64,000 bases of DNA from Polaribacter sp. SA4-12 (GTDB taxonomy: Bacteria > Bacteroidota > Bacteroidia > Flavobacteriales > Flavobacteriaceae), in the NCBI RefSeq assembly GCF_002163675.1, contig NZ_CP019334.1:1436001-1500000 (forward strand), written 5' to 3'. Made by a program: the position numbers and the translations under genes. Positions within the stretch are counted from its first letter, which is position 1. Each line of letters opens with the position of its first letter. A model generated the notes under the pieces. The model made no database searches and was not told the origin of the DNA. It saw only the letters and a program-made list of their open reading frames with translations. Shown piece by piece: positions 35,114 through 43,597 of this stretch.

Positions 35114-35602
35114 TTAATTGTTATCTCTTGACTGCAATAATCCTGGATGATACTTCTTTAAAAAGGCATTTCGTTCAGCATCCATTCTTTTAATCATTTT
35201 TTCTAACTCAGCGTGTTGCGTTTTCCAGTTTCTTAAAAAGTAGTCTTCTTTAAAAAAATCACTCATAAAAAGGGAATCTTTTTTAGGGAAAAAAGAGAAG
35301 TCTTCATTCCATTTAAATGGTGAATTTTCATCAAAATGCACTTTAAAAGAATTCATAATGCTGTCTAAATTTACTCGTAGAGAATCTCCTTTTACATTTG
35401 AATACGACCACAAATAAATAGAATCATACTTTATGAGATTCCCAAATTCGTCATATTCTTTATGCACATCCCACTTTTCTTTGGGTTTAACAATCGTTTT
35501 ATCTTTTTCTTGTTGATTATTTTCTCCTTGCTGTTGTTCTTTTTTAGGGCTGTTACAACTTATAATAATCAAGATGACTAACAAATTTATTATTTTTTTC
35601 AT
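35114..35602 (-). CDS. small lipoprotein of unknown function
   Basis: A lipoprotein signal ends at the cysteine of IISCNSPKK. A glutamine- and lysine-rich linker (EQQQGENNQQEKDK) and a helical domain with repeated aromatic/acidic words (KWNEDFSFFPKKDS, DFFKEDYFLRNWKTQHAELEKMI) complete the 162 aa. It follows the other small lipoprotein gene by 48 bp and is probably expressed from the same dyad promoter at 36151-36193. No family is recognised. Confidence 0.75.
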   Translation of the reverse strand: MKKIINLLVILIIISCNSPKKEQQQGENNQQEKDKTIVKPKEKWDVHKEYDEFGNLIKYDSIYLWSYSNVKGDSLRVNLDSIMNSFKVHFDENSPFKWNEDFSFFPKKDSLFMSDFFKEDYFLRNWKTQHAELEKMIKRMDAERNAFLKKYHPGLLQSRDNN

Positions 35603-35650
35603 TTTAATATTTTTTAAATTTAATAATTACTACATTTTTATTTAAGCTTT

Positions 35651-36043
35651 TTAATTCCTTTTACTTCTTCTACTAGTTTGTAAACTTGTTCCTCTTCTCT
35701 TTGTATTATCTCCTTGGTGATAATTAGTAATATTATCTCCTCTATAATTTTTTATGCGTACAAACCTGCTTCGTTTAAGGTCGATAGACCTATATTGTGA
35801 GGGCAACACTTTAACTGTTAACCAAGCCTTATTTTTTAAATAAATATAACTTCGAAGTGATAAGTCGTAATAAATATTATGCTCAGGAAAATAAACATAT
35901 CTAACAGTTTCAATTCTATTTGGATAAAACCAAGGTGGTGGGGGTATTTCTAATCTAGAAGAAAAAACTACAGGTCCACAACTTTCTATCATAAACATAG
36001 ATGTAAATAGTATAATTATTAGAAGGTATTTTCTCTTTTTCAT
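35651..36043 (-). CDS. small proline/arginine-rich lipoprotein of unknown function
   Basis: The signal peptide leads to the cysteine in IESCGPVVFSS. The mature 110 residues include a proline-aromatic cluster (IPPPPWFYP), the repeated tyrosines VRYVYFPEHNIYYDLSLRSYIYL and a basic C-terminus (SLQTSRRSKRN). The pattern resembles small stress-associated envelope lipoproteins, but I cannot name a family. It is the first gene behind a TGA-N6-TCA dyad with the same spacing to a -7 element as in the stress genes to the right, so it probably belongs to the same regulon. Confidence 0.75.
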   Translation of the reverse strand: MKKRKYLLIIILFTSMFMIESCGPVVFSSRLEIPPPPWFYPNRIETVRYVYFPEHNIYYDLSLRSYIYLKNKAWLTVKVLPSQYRSIDLKRSRFVRIKNYRGDNITNYHQGDNTKRRGTSLQTSRRSKRN

Positions 36044-36150
36044 CTGGTTTTATTTGTTATCAAATGATTAAACGAAATTCATTAATAATCATTTAGATAG
36101 GTGTTTATCTAATTACGACACCTCATTTCATCATCAAATATATTTATATA

Positions 36151-36193
36151 CAAAGGAAGTATACCTAGAAAGAAAACAAAATGATTAAGGTCA
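36151..36193 (-). promoter_or_regulatory. dyad-type promoter, site 1
   Basis: The dyad TGATTAAGGTCA (36182-36193) lies 23 nt from CAAAGGAA (36151-36158), which on the minus strand reads TTCCTTTG, one change from TAnnTTTG. It points at the small lipoprotein genes. The rest of the 281-bp gap holds only a possible weaker -7 element, TATCTTTA at 36274-36281, for the CheB-CheR gene. Confidence 0.6.
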
Positions 36194-36324
36194 TTTTGGT
36201 GGTTGATTACATAAAAGAAGCTTTTTTAAATATTTAATAAGTAAAAAAAACCCTAATTTATTTATATATTAATTATCTTTATTCTATTAGTAAAAATCAC
36301 CTTTTAAATAACAATACCATTTCT

Positions 36325-39312
36325 ATGGCAAAAAAGAAAATAGCTACTACAGAAGAAATTACAAAACCAGTTTCTACAAAAAAAAAGACTGTATCAAACA
36401 ATAAAAACAATCCTTTTCTTGTAGTGGGTATGGGTGCATCTGCAGGTGGCTTAGAAACTTTTAAGGAATTCTTCTCTTCGGCACCAAAAAATATGGGTAT
36501 GGCTTTTGTTATCGTACAACATTTAGACCCAACACATAAAAGCCTTATGGTACATCTTTTAGAAAGCCATACAGATATGCAAGTGCAAGAAGCTAAAGAT
36601 CATACACTCGTTTTACCCAACAATGTTTATATAATTCCTCCTAATAAAGATATGGCTATTTTTAAGGGTATATTACACCTTATGGATCCATCTGCTGCTA
36701 GAGGGTTTAGAAAACCAATAGATTTTTTCTTTAAATCTCTTGCAGAAGATCAACAGGAAAAAGCCATTGGAATTATTTTATCAGGAACTGGTACAGAAGG
36801 TACACTTGGGCTAAAAGACATTAAAGGCTTAGGAGGGCTTACTATTGTTCAAAATCCAATTACAGCTAAATATGATGGAATGCCAAGAAGTGCAATTTAT
36901 GCTGGAGTAGAAGATTTTGTTCTTGAAGTTAATAAAATACCAGATGTACTTATTAAGTACGCTAAAAACAGAACGCTTAACACAGGAAGAAAACCAACAA
37001 TAGCATCATCAATTAATGACCTGCTTGAAAAAGTCTTTATCTTACTGCGTAATGAAACTGGATGTAATTTTGGAGATTATAAAAACAGTACTGTTATACG
37101 CAGAATAGAAAAGCGAATGGCATTAAACCAAATAAATAAATTAGAAAACTATTTAAAATACCTTCAAAAAAATAAAGAAGAAATTAAAAAGTTATTTGAT
37201 GAATTACTAATTGGTGTTACCAGTTTTTTTAGAGATAATGAAGCTTACAATATAATTGAGAACACTATTATTTCACAAATAGTTAGCAAAAAAAAAGAAG
37301 GAGATACCATTCGTATTTGGGTTGCAGGATGCTCTACAGGTGAGGAAGCATACTCCTTAGCCATACTTTTTGATGAAGCTATTAACAAGCAGACAAAATC
37401 AATAAAGTTGCAAATTTTTGCTTCTGATTTAGATGAACGTGCAATAAATATTGCAAGGCAAGGTGTTTACCCAGAAACTATTTTTACAGATGTAACACCA
37501 GAACGTTTGCAGCGTTATTTTAAAAGTGAAGCTAATACCTACAGAATTAATAAAGAAATTAGAGATAAAGTTATATTCTCTGAGCATAACTTAATCAAAG
37601 ACCCTCCTTTCTCAAAACAAGATATGGTAAGCTGCAGAAACTTACTTATCTATTTAAATATTGAAGCACAAAAAAAAGTGTTTGCCATATTCCATTATGC
37701 TTTAAACCCAGAAGGAATATTGTTTTTAGGAAGTTCGGAATCTCTTGGGGAATATGCCGATTTATATGAAGTAATCGATAGAAAAAACAAACTTTTCAAA
37801 CATAAAAAAGTAACTAAAGACAAAATACCAGATATTGGCTATTTATTTAGAGAACCTACAAATTTTAAAGCTACTACTACCAATGTTACCCTACCTAAAC
37901 GAGAACAATTTAGCAATCTGTCTAAAATTACAGAGCAGTTACTTTTAGACAATTACGCACCTGCTAGCGCAATTATTAATTTAAAAGGCGAAGCAGTTTA
38001 TTTTACTGGAAATACAGGTAAATACTTGCAACCTTCACCTGGAGAAGCAAGGCTTAATATTGTAGATATGGCAAGAGAAGGACTTAAAACCGACCTGCGT
38101 GCAATAATCTCTAAAATAAGGAAAAGTAACGCCATAGAAATTAGAAAAAACATTAATGTAAAAACAAATGGTAATCATCAAATAATAGATTTGTGTTTAA
38201 GACCTTTAAAACATCTCTTACCTAATGAAGATTATTTTATGCTTACTTTTGAAGATAAAGACATACCTGCTACCGATAATAAAAATGTACAAATAAACCA
38301 TACAGACGACACCTCAGAATTACAAGCTTTAGAGCAAGAATTAATTGCCACAAAAGAATTTTTAAGATCTACAATAGAGCAATTAGAAGTTTCAAATGAA
38401 GAGTTAAAGTCTTCTAATGAAGAGTTACAATCTAGTAATGAAGAGTTGCAGAGCACTAATGAAGAGCTAGAAACCTCTAAAGAGGAACTACAGAGTGTAA
38501 ATGAAGAAATTGTAACGGTTAATACAGAACTACAAGGTAAAATTGATGAACTAGCACAAGCTTATGATGATATGAATAACTTGCTTGCCAGTACAGAAAT
38601 TGGCACTATTTTTCTGGATGCCAATTTAAATATTAAACGATTTACACCACCAATGTCTAAAATTATAAACCTTATACAAAGTGATGTAGGAAGGCCTGTA
38701 CAAGACTTATCATCTAACCTTATTTATGAAGGAATAATTGAAGACGCTAATAAAGTATTAGAAAAGCTTGTTCCTTTTCAGGCAGCGGTAAAAAGTAATG
38801 ATGGTATTTGGTACCAAATGCAAATAATGCCATATCGCACATCTCTAAATGTTATTGAAGGTGTTGTTATTACTTTTGTTGATATAACTAAAGAAAAATC
38901 GCTTGCTGTAGAATTAAATGAAATTAATGACAACTACGAACATCTCTTAGAATTAACACAAACAACAGTATATACTCAAAACCAAGACCTTATTTACACA
39001 AGTATGCTGCAGAAAGGTGTAGCGTTTCAATCGCAACTATTGGTTGGTAAAACAGATCGAGATTTCTTTTCTAAAGAAGATGCAAAAAAATTAGAAATTT
39101 TAAAAAATAAAGTACTAAAAACAAAAAAAGCATACAGGGATATTGTTTCCCTAGAGATTGGAGGAAAAACTCAATATAACAACCTTACAATAAGACCAAT
39201 TATTATCGATTCAGAAATTACTGGAATTGCTTGTACATCAACTGATATTACTGAGTTGTATCAAGCAGAAAAAAAATTAAAAGACATCAATAAAAAAATG
39301 AATGGCAGCTAA
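36325..39312 (+). CDS. CheB-CheR-PAS hybrid signalling protein
   Basis: The 995-aa cytosolic protein joins a CheB methylesterase domain (~30-215) to a CheR methyltransferase domain (~225-500). A linker and long heptad coiled coil (~660-760; SNEELKSSNEELQ-type repeats) and two PAS domains follow. CheB shows Ser39 in GASAGG and His66 in VQHLDP; the third catalytic position has Glu158 (SGTGTEGTLG) where Asp is usual. CheR has RIWVAGCSTGEEAYSLA and VSCRNLLIYL. It probably regulates signalling outside chemotaxis, since no chemoreceptor gene is near. The histidine kinase gene overlaps its end by 11 bp. Confidence 0.92.
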   Translation: MAKKKIATTEEITKPVSTKKKTVSNNKNNPFLVVGMGASAGGLETFKEFFSSAPKNMGMAFVIVQHLDPTHKSLMVHLLESHTDMQVQEAKDHTLVLPNNVYIIPPNKDMAIFKGILHLMDPSAARGFRKPIDFFFKSLAEDQQEKAIGIILSGTGTEGTLGLKDIKGLGGLTIVQNPITAKYDGMPRSAIYAGVEDFVLEVNKIPDVLIKYAKNRTLNTGRKPTIASSINDLLEKVFILLRNETGCNFGDYKNSTVIRRIEKRMALNQINKLENYLKYLQKNKEEIKKLFDELLIGVTSFFRDNEAYNIIENTIISQIVSKKKEGDTIRIWVAGCSTGEEAYSLAILFDEAINKQTKSIKLQIFASDLDERAINIARQGVYPETIFTDVTPERLQRYFKSEANTYRINKEIRDKVIFSEHNLIKDPPFSKQDMVSCRNLLIYLNIEAQKKVFAIFHYALNPEGILFLGSSESLGEYADLYEVIDRKNKLFKHKKVTKDKIPDIGYLFREPTNFKATTTNVTLPKREQFSNLSKITEQLLLDNYAPASAIINLKGEAVYFTGNTGKYLQPSPGEARLNIVDMAREGLKTDLRAIISKIRKSNAIEIRKNINVKTNGNHQIIDLCLRPLKHLLPNEDYFMLTFEDKDIPATDNKNVQINHTDDTSELQALEQELIATKEFLRSTIEQLEVSNEELKSSNEELQSSNEELQSTNEELETSKEELQSVNEEIVTVNTELQGKIDELAQAYDDMNNLLASTEIGTIFLDANLNIKRFTPPMSKIINLIQSDVGRPVQDLSSNLIYEGIIEDANKVLEKLVPFQAAVKSNDGIWYQMQIMPYRTSLNVIEGVVITFVDITKEKSLAVELNEINDNYEHLLELTQTTVYTQNQDLIYTSMLQKGVAFQSQLLVGKTDRDFFSKEDAKKLEILKNKVLKTKKAYRDIVSLEIGGKTQYNNLTIRPIIIDSEITGIACTSTDITELYQAEKKLKDINKKMNGS

Positions 39313-41026
39313 AAATTCCATAAATGATAAATTAAGAAGAAGAGCAGAAACTAAGGTTGATAAAAATCTAGATTTGCTTAAAGATGTTACTTTGGATAAT
39401 GCCAAGGTTTTACTGCACGAACTTGAAGTACACCAGATAGAACTGGAAATGCAAAATGAAGAGTTACGTGAAACCCAACATCGTCTTGAAGAGGTAAAAG
39501 ATCAATATACAGATTTGTTTGATTTTGCTCCTATAGGTTACTTAGTATTAGATAAAAAAGGAGTAATTGTAAACATTAATCTTACAGCCTGTGATCTTCT
39601 AGGTGTTGAACGCGCATTAATTAAAGGCAAACCTCTTTCTGCTTATATGGAAAATGGTGAATCTCAAAAATTATTCCTAAAATTACAGGATGCTTTTAAA
39701 ACAGGTAATCTTGAACATTTTGAGCTTGAAATGAGACATAAAAGCAACACTTTTTTCACAGCATCACTTCAAGGTATTATAACATTAGATAAAAATCAAT
39801 CAGATTATTTATGTAGAATTTCATTTCAAGATATAACTAGTACCAAAGAAGCTGAAGCCATAATACTTAGACATAAGATTTTAAAAAAAGAAAAAGAAAT
39901 AATACAGCAATATTTAGATTTAGCTCCTATTATTTTTCTTTTATTAGATACAGATAATCAGGTGCAAATGATTAACCAAAAAGGATGTCATTTAATAGGT
40001 GGAAAAGTTCAAGATATAATTGGGGAAAATTTGTTTGAGGTTTTTTTAAGGGATTTTGATACTAATTCTACTGAAGAAACCTTTTTAAATTATAAAAAAG
40101 ATAGCACATCAATCCCTTCTAACTTTGAAAGTAAATTGATAAATACTGTTGGTAAAACACAAATTATATCGTGGACAAATGTCGGTTTGTTAGACGATAA
40201 AGGAAAACTTACAAGTACTTTAATGGCAGGTGAAGACATTACCGAACGAAAAAAAATAGAGAACATTAAAGAACAATACACACAAGATCTTGAAGATATA
40301 GTAGAGCAAAGAACACTCAAGTTGACTGAAGCTTTACATAACGAAAAAATGGTAAACGAAATGAAAACGGCATTTGTTTCTATGGCATCTCATGAGTTTC
40401 GCACACCATTAACCAGCGTAATGTCATCTGCTATCTTATTAAACAAATATAATAACCTCCAACAATACAATAAACAACCACGACATATAAATCGTATTAA
40501 ATCTTCCGTAAAACAACTTACAGAAATACTCGAAGATTTTCTATCAATGGATAAATTAGAACGAGGAATTGTAAAGACAAATAAAGATTCTTTTAATTTA
40601 AAGATATTAACTCAAGAAATACTAAAAGAACTAGAATGGTCTTTAAAAGAAAAACAACTCATACATTTTGAATACAAAGGAGACTCTATGGTTGTTTTGG
40701 ATAGAAAAATCTTAAAAAATGTATTTATGAACCTAATTACGAATGCCATAAAGTATTCTGACACGGATATATTAGTTACTACAACTGTAAAGGATAATAT
40801 TGTCTCTATTGGTTTTATAGATAAAGGAATTGGTATTCCTAAAGAAGACCAAAAACATCTATTCAGCAAGTTCTTTAGAGCAAAGAACGCTGCTAATATT
40901 CAAGGAACTGGGCTTGGTTTAAGTATTGTAAAACATTATGTTGATTTATTGAATGGAGAAATTTCTTATGAAAGTAAATTAGGAGAAGGTTCTAAGTTTT
41001 ACATTTCATTACCACAAAAAACTTAA
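39302..41026 (+). CDS. PAS domain sensor histidine kinase
   Basis: A helical N-terminus (LLHELEVHQIELEMQNEELRETQ), typical of kinases that follow CheB-CheR hybrids, precedes two PAS domains (~65-185 and ~200-320). A dimerisation helix then carries His364 in FVSMASHEFRTPLTSVMSS, and a full HATPase domain shows NLITNAIKYS, IGFIDKGIGIP, LFSKFFRAKN and GTGLGLSIVKHY. There are no membrane segments, so it senses a cytosolic or diffusible signal. It overlaps the hybrid gene and surely works with it. No receiver-domain partner is adjacent. Confidence 0.93.
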   Translation: MAAKNSINDKLRRRAETKVDKNLDLLKDVTLDNAKVLLHELEVHQIELEMQNEELRETQHRLEEVKDQYTDLFDFAPIGYLVLDKKGVIVNINLTACDLLGVERALIKGKPLSAYMENGESQKLFLKLQDAFKTGNLEHFELEMRHKSNTFFTASLQGIITLDKNQSDYLCRISFQDITSTKEAEAIILRHKILKKEKEIIQQYLDLAPIIFLLLDTDNQVQMINQKGCHLIGGKVQDIIGENLFEVFLRDFDTNSTEETFLNYKKDSTSIPSNFESKLINTVGKTQIISWTNVGLLDDKGKLTSTLMAGEDITERKKIENIKEQYTQDLEDIVEQRTLKLTEALHNEKMVNEMKTAFVSMASHEFRTPLTSVMSSAILLNKYNNLQQYNKQPRHINRIKSSVKQLTEILEDFLSMDKLERGIVKTNKDSFNLKILTQEILKELEWSLKEKQLIHFEYKGDSMVVLDRKILKNVFMNLITNAIKYSDTDILVTTTVKDNIVSIGFIDKGIGIPKEDQKHLFSKFFRAKNAANIQGTGLGLSIVKHYVDLLNGEISYESKLGEGSKFYISLPQKT

Positions 41027-41064
41027 GACTTCATTTATAATCTCTTCAACTTAAAGGAAAATCA

Positions 41065-41472
41065 TCATAAATTTTTTACAAATTTAAAGACAATTTTCTT
41101 AAACTTTAGAAATTCATTTTTAAAAGAATCCATTCTAACCATGAGCTTACGATGGTTTTCTCTATAAATTGAATCGGATACTCCTTTTTCATTTTTTTGC
41201 AGCCTAGATAATATTTTTTCATGTGCAATAATATCATTCTCCATATATTTAAAGAGATTGACATGTATACCTTCTAAATCTTCCAAAATTTTTCTAAAAT
41301 CTTTTTGATGATCTTCTTGAGGCTCTTTTTTCTTAAGTAAAATATCGAAAAATTTAATCTCATCTTTCCAAAAATCTATGGTTCCTAACCATTCTTGACT
41401 TTCAAAATGTAAAACATTAAGTCCTGCTTCTAATAATAATGCTGATTTTGGATTTAAAACTTCTGTATTCAT
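41065..41472 (-). CDS. helical protein of unknown function in the stress island
   Basis: I place the start at the ATG giving MNTEVLNPKSALLLEAG. The frame runs on to 41550, but that codon lies inside the promoter found at 41550-41557. The 135-aa product is almost all helix (FRKILEDLEGIHVNLFKYM, HRKLMVRMDSFKNEFLKFKK) and looks like a small helical bundle. There is no signal peptide. It is read away from the BON gene from its own dyad promoter, so it should respond to the same regulator. I recognise no family. Confidence 0.75.
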   Translation of the reverse strand: MNTEVLNPKSALLLEAGLNVLHFESQEWLGTIDFWKDEIKFFDILLKKKEPQEDHQKDFRKILEDLEGIHVNLFKYMENDIIAHEKILSRLQKNEKGVSDSIYRENHRKLMVRMDSFKNEFLKFKKIVFKFVKNL

Positions 41473-41549
41473 ATCTTTAAATTTATTGATTTTTATTAGC
41501 AATGAAAATCTTATTATTCTAATCAAAAAAGAACAGATAATTAGAAACA

Positions 41550-41592
41550 CAAAGGTTTCAATTATTAATACAAAACAAAATGATGTAGGTCA
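41550..41592 (-). promoter_or_regulatory. dyad-type promoter, site 2
   Basis: The dyad TGATGTAGGTCA (41581-41592) is 23 nt from CAAAGGTT (41550-41557), which on the minus strand reads AACCTTTG, one change from TAnnTTTG. It drives the small helical protein gene. Confidence 0.65.
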
Positions 41593-41654
41593 TTAAGACA
41601 ATAAACTTAATGACCAAAATGAATAAAAAATAAAATGTTAAAAAACACATCAAC

Positions 41655-41697
41655 TGATACTGATCATTTTCAACAACTTACAGTTAATATACATTTG
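41655..41697 (+). promoter_or_regulatory. dyad-type promoter, site 3
   Basis: The dyad TGATACTGATCA (41655-41666) is followed by TTTT and, after 23 nt, by TACATTTG (41690-41697), an exact TAnnTTTG. It lies 39 bp before the BON gene. Confidence 0.72.
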
Positions 41698-41736
41698 AAA
41701 AACATTAATAATTGTTAAATTAAAATTATATAAATT

Positions 41737-42405
41737 ATGAAAACAGATGCAGAAATTAAAGAAGATGTACTAGATGAATTAGCATGGCAACCTAATATCG
41801 ATGAAACTCAAATTGGAGTTATTGTTGAAAACGGAGTAGTAACCCTAAGTGGTGTTGTTAATAATTACGCTAAAAAATTAGCTGCAGAAAAAGCAGTAAA
41901 AAGTGTTGATGGTGTAAAGGCAGTAGCTGAAGACATTAAAGTTATTTACGGAGTAAATTACAAAAAAACAGATAAAGAAATTGCAAAAGCTGTTGTAAAT
42001 GCTTTTGAATGGAATTCTTCTGTTCCTGAAGATGATATTACCATAAAAGTAGAAAACGGTTGGGTTTACCTATCTGGTGAAGTACAATGGATGTATCAAA
42101 AAAATGCTGCAAAAAATACAATTAAAAATTTATTGGGTGTAAAAGGTGTAAGTAATTCTATTAAATTAGAAAACAATATTGAACCTAAAGAAGTAAAAGA
42201 CAGAATTAAAAAAGCTTTTCATAGAATGGCAATGCTAGATTCTAATGCTATTACTCTTGAAACTCATGGCCACACAGTAACATTACGAGGAAAAGTACAT
42301 TCTATTAAAGAAAAAGAAGATGCAGAAACAGCTGCATATAATGCTCCTGGAGTTTACGATGTTAAAAACGAACTTAAAGTACAGTATAGTACAGAATATG
42401 CGTAG
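41737..42405 (+). CDS. triple BON-domain protein
   Basis: The 222-aa protein consists of three BON domains of ~70 residues. Each has the pattern IGVIVENGVVTLSGVVNNYAKK / ITIKVENGWVYLSGEVQWMYQK / ITLETHGHTVTLRGKVHSIKEK followed by a helix and a closing V-x-x-V strand. BON proteins such as OsmY respond to osmotic and stationary-phase stress and bind membranes or lipids. No signal peptide is visible, so this one appears cytosolic. It has the best dyad promoter of the island, and the triplicated RNA units follow it directly. Confidence 0.93.
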   Translation: MKTDAEIKEDVLDELAWQPNIDETQIGVIVENGVVTLSGVVNNYAKKLAAEKAVKSVDGVKAVAEDIKVIYGVNYKKTDKEIAKAVVNAFEWNSSVPEDDITIKVENGWVYLSGEVQWMYQKNAAKNTIKNLLGVKGVSNSIKLENNIEPKEVKDRIKKAFHRMAMLDSNAITLETHGHTVTLRGKVHSIKEKEDAETAAYNAPGVYDVKNELKVQYSTEYA

Positions 42406-42436
42406 CATTATTATTACTAAGTACAATTTTATAATA

Positions 42437-42471
42437 ATAACCCTGATTTTATTAATTAAAGTCAGGGTTAT
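42437..42471 (+). terminator. terminator hairpin after the BON gene
   Basis: ATAACCCTGA and TCAGGGTTAT form a 10-bp stem with a 15-nt loop, followed by a short T-rich stretch. Confidence 0.65.
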
Positions 42472-42574
42472 CATTTTAATAAAAAAACAGTTATAGTGAA
42501 TACTCTCAAAAAAATAATATAACCAAAACTTTATTTGCTGTTTTAATTAAATATTTAAATAAAAAACACTCAAT

Positions 42575-42617
42575 TGATCTAGGTCATTTTAGAACCTGAA
42601 ATACCATTGTATCTTAG
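42575..42617 (+). promoter_or_regulatory. dyad-type promoter, site 4 (RNA copy 1)
   Basis: The dyad TGATCTAGGTCA (42575-42586) is followed after 23 nt by TATCTTAG (42610-42617), one change from TAnnTTTG. The predicted start is near 42621. Confidence 0.68.
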
Positions 42618-42620
42618 CTG

Positions 42621-43034
42621 TATAATTAGTAACAAAAGCGTTCTTTGAAAAAATATAAATATAGATTTTGATGTAGCAATATAGAAAAATCTTAAGGGTG
42701 TCTAAACTCTTTTTAACCATACTTGTTTTTGTGTTAACTTAGAAATAAGTGTATGCATAAATGATGTAATTGGCAAAAAAGAGATACAATACCTTTTAGA
42801 AAGCCAGAACATTCTGGTGTTCTGGTTTTCTTTTAAAATATAATTAAAGTACAGATCTCTATTTACTGTAAAGTGAGTAGGATCGTTGTGAAGGGATTGA
42901 TATAAATTTTTATCAAAGATTCATTTGTTTTAGATTCTAGCAATAGAATGTTTAAACATATTGAATTAATGGTTGAAATGAAATTAATCTCATCATAAGA
43001 AACGGGAAGCCTTGGCTTCTCGTTTCTGTTTTAA
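42621..43034 (+). ncRNA. structured RNA, copy 1
   Basis: This region is inferred to be transcribed from the dyad promoter. Hairpins: ACTTA-GAAA-TAAGT; a terminator-like CCAGAACA/TGTTCTGG stem followed by TTTTCTTTT (42804-42834); a long stem GATC-CTATTTACT / AGTGAGTAG-GATC capped by GTAA (42854-42884); TTGATA/TATCAA (42897-42916); ATTCTA-GCAA-TAGAAT (42934-42949); and the final 13-bp stem GAAACGGGAAGCC / GGCTTCTCGTTTC with a T-run (42999-43034). A shorter ~210-nt RNA could end at the first terminator. No known RNA family is recognised. Confidence 0.7.
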
Positions 43035-43062
43035 TTAAATATTTAAATAAAAAACACTCAAT

Positions 43063-43105
43063 TGACATAGGTCATTTTAGAACCTGAAATACCATTGTAT
43101 CTTAG
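43063..43105 (+). promoter_or_regulatory. dyad-type promoter, site 5 (RNA copy 2)
   Basis: The dyad TGACATAGGTCA (43063-43074) is followed after 23 nt by TATCTTAG (43098-43105). The layout is identical to copy 1. Confidence 0.68.
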
Positions 43106-43108
43106 CTG

Positions 43109-43523
43109 TATAATTAGTAACAAAAGCGTTCTTTGAAAAAAATATAAATATAGATTTTGATGTAGCAATATAGCAAAATCTTAAGGGTATCTAAACTCTT
43201 TTTAACCTTACTTGTTTTTGTGTTAACTTAGAAATAAGTGTATGCATAAATGATGTAATCGGCAAAAAGGTGATACAATACCTTTTAGAAAGCCAGAACA
43301 TTCTGGTGTTCTGGTTTTCTTTTAAAATATAATTAAAGTACAGATCTCTATTTACTGTAAAGTGAGTAGGATCGTTGTGAAGGGATTGATATAAATTTTT
43401 ATCAAAGATTCATTTGTTTTAGATTCTAGCAATAGAATGTTTAAACATATTGAATTAATGGTTGAAATGAAATTAATCTCATCATAAGAAACGGGAAGCC
43501 TTGGCTTCTCGTTTCTGTTTTAA
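43109..43523 (+). ncRNA. structured RNA, copy 2
   Basis: It is nearly identical to copy 1 in all hairpins. The stem AGATTTTG/CAAAATCT (43152-43159 with 43174-43181) is perfect here, while copy 1 has one mismatch at its inner end. The first terminator stem is at 43293-43314 and the final one at 43488-43515. A 16-codon frame starting ATGTTTAAACAT occurs in copies 1 and 2 only. Confidence 0.7.
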
Positions 43524-43551
43524 TTAAATATTTAAATAAAAAACACTCAAT

Positions 43552-43594
43552 TGACATAGGTCATTTTAGAACCTGAAATACCAATGTATCTTAG
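43552..43594 (+). promoter_or_regulatory. dyad-type promoter, site 6 (RNA copy 3)
   Basis: The dyad TGACATAGGTCA (43552-43563) is followed after 23 nt by TATCTTAG (43587-43594). It is conserved although the unit around it has diverged. Confidence 0.68.
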
Positions 43595-43597
43595 CTG

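Noticed and set aside
42920-42927. TTCATTTG with TTG 23 nt upstream as a second promoter inside each RNA unit
   Set aside because: The TTG and its surroundings form the TTGAT/ATCAA stem that shows a two-sided compensatory change in copy 3, so structure explains the sequence better; a promoter is not excluded.
42946-42996. A 16-codon frame (ATGTTTAAACAT...) inside RNA copies 1 and 2
   Set aside because: In copy 3 the frame stops after nine codons, and it overlaps the GNRA hairpin, so it is not conserved as a peptide.
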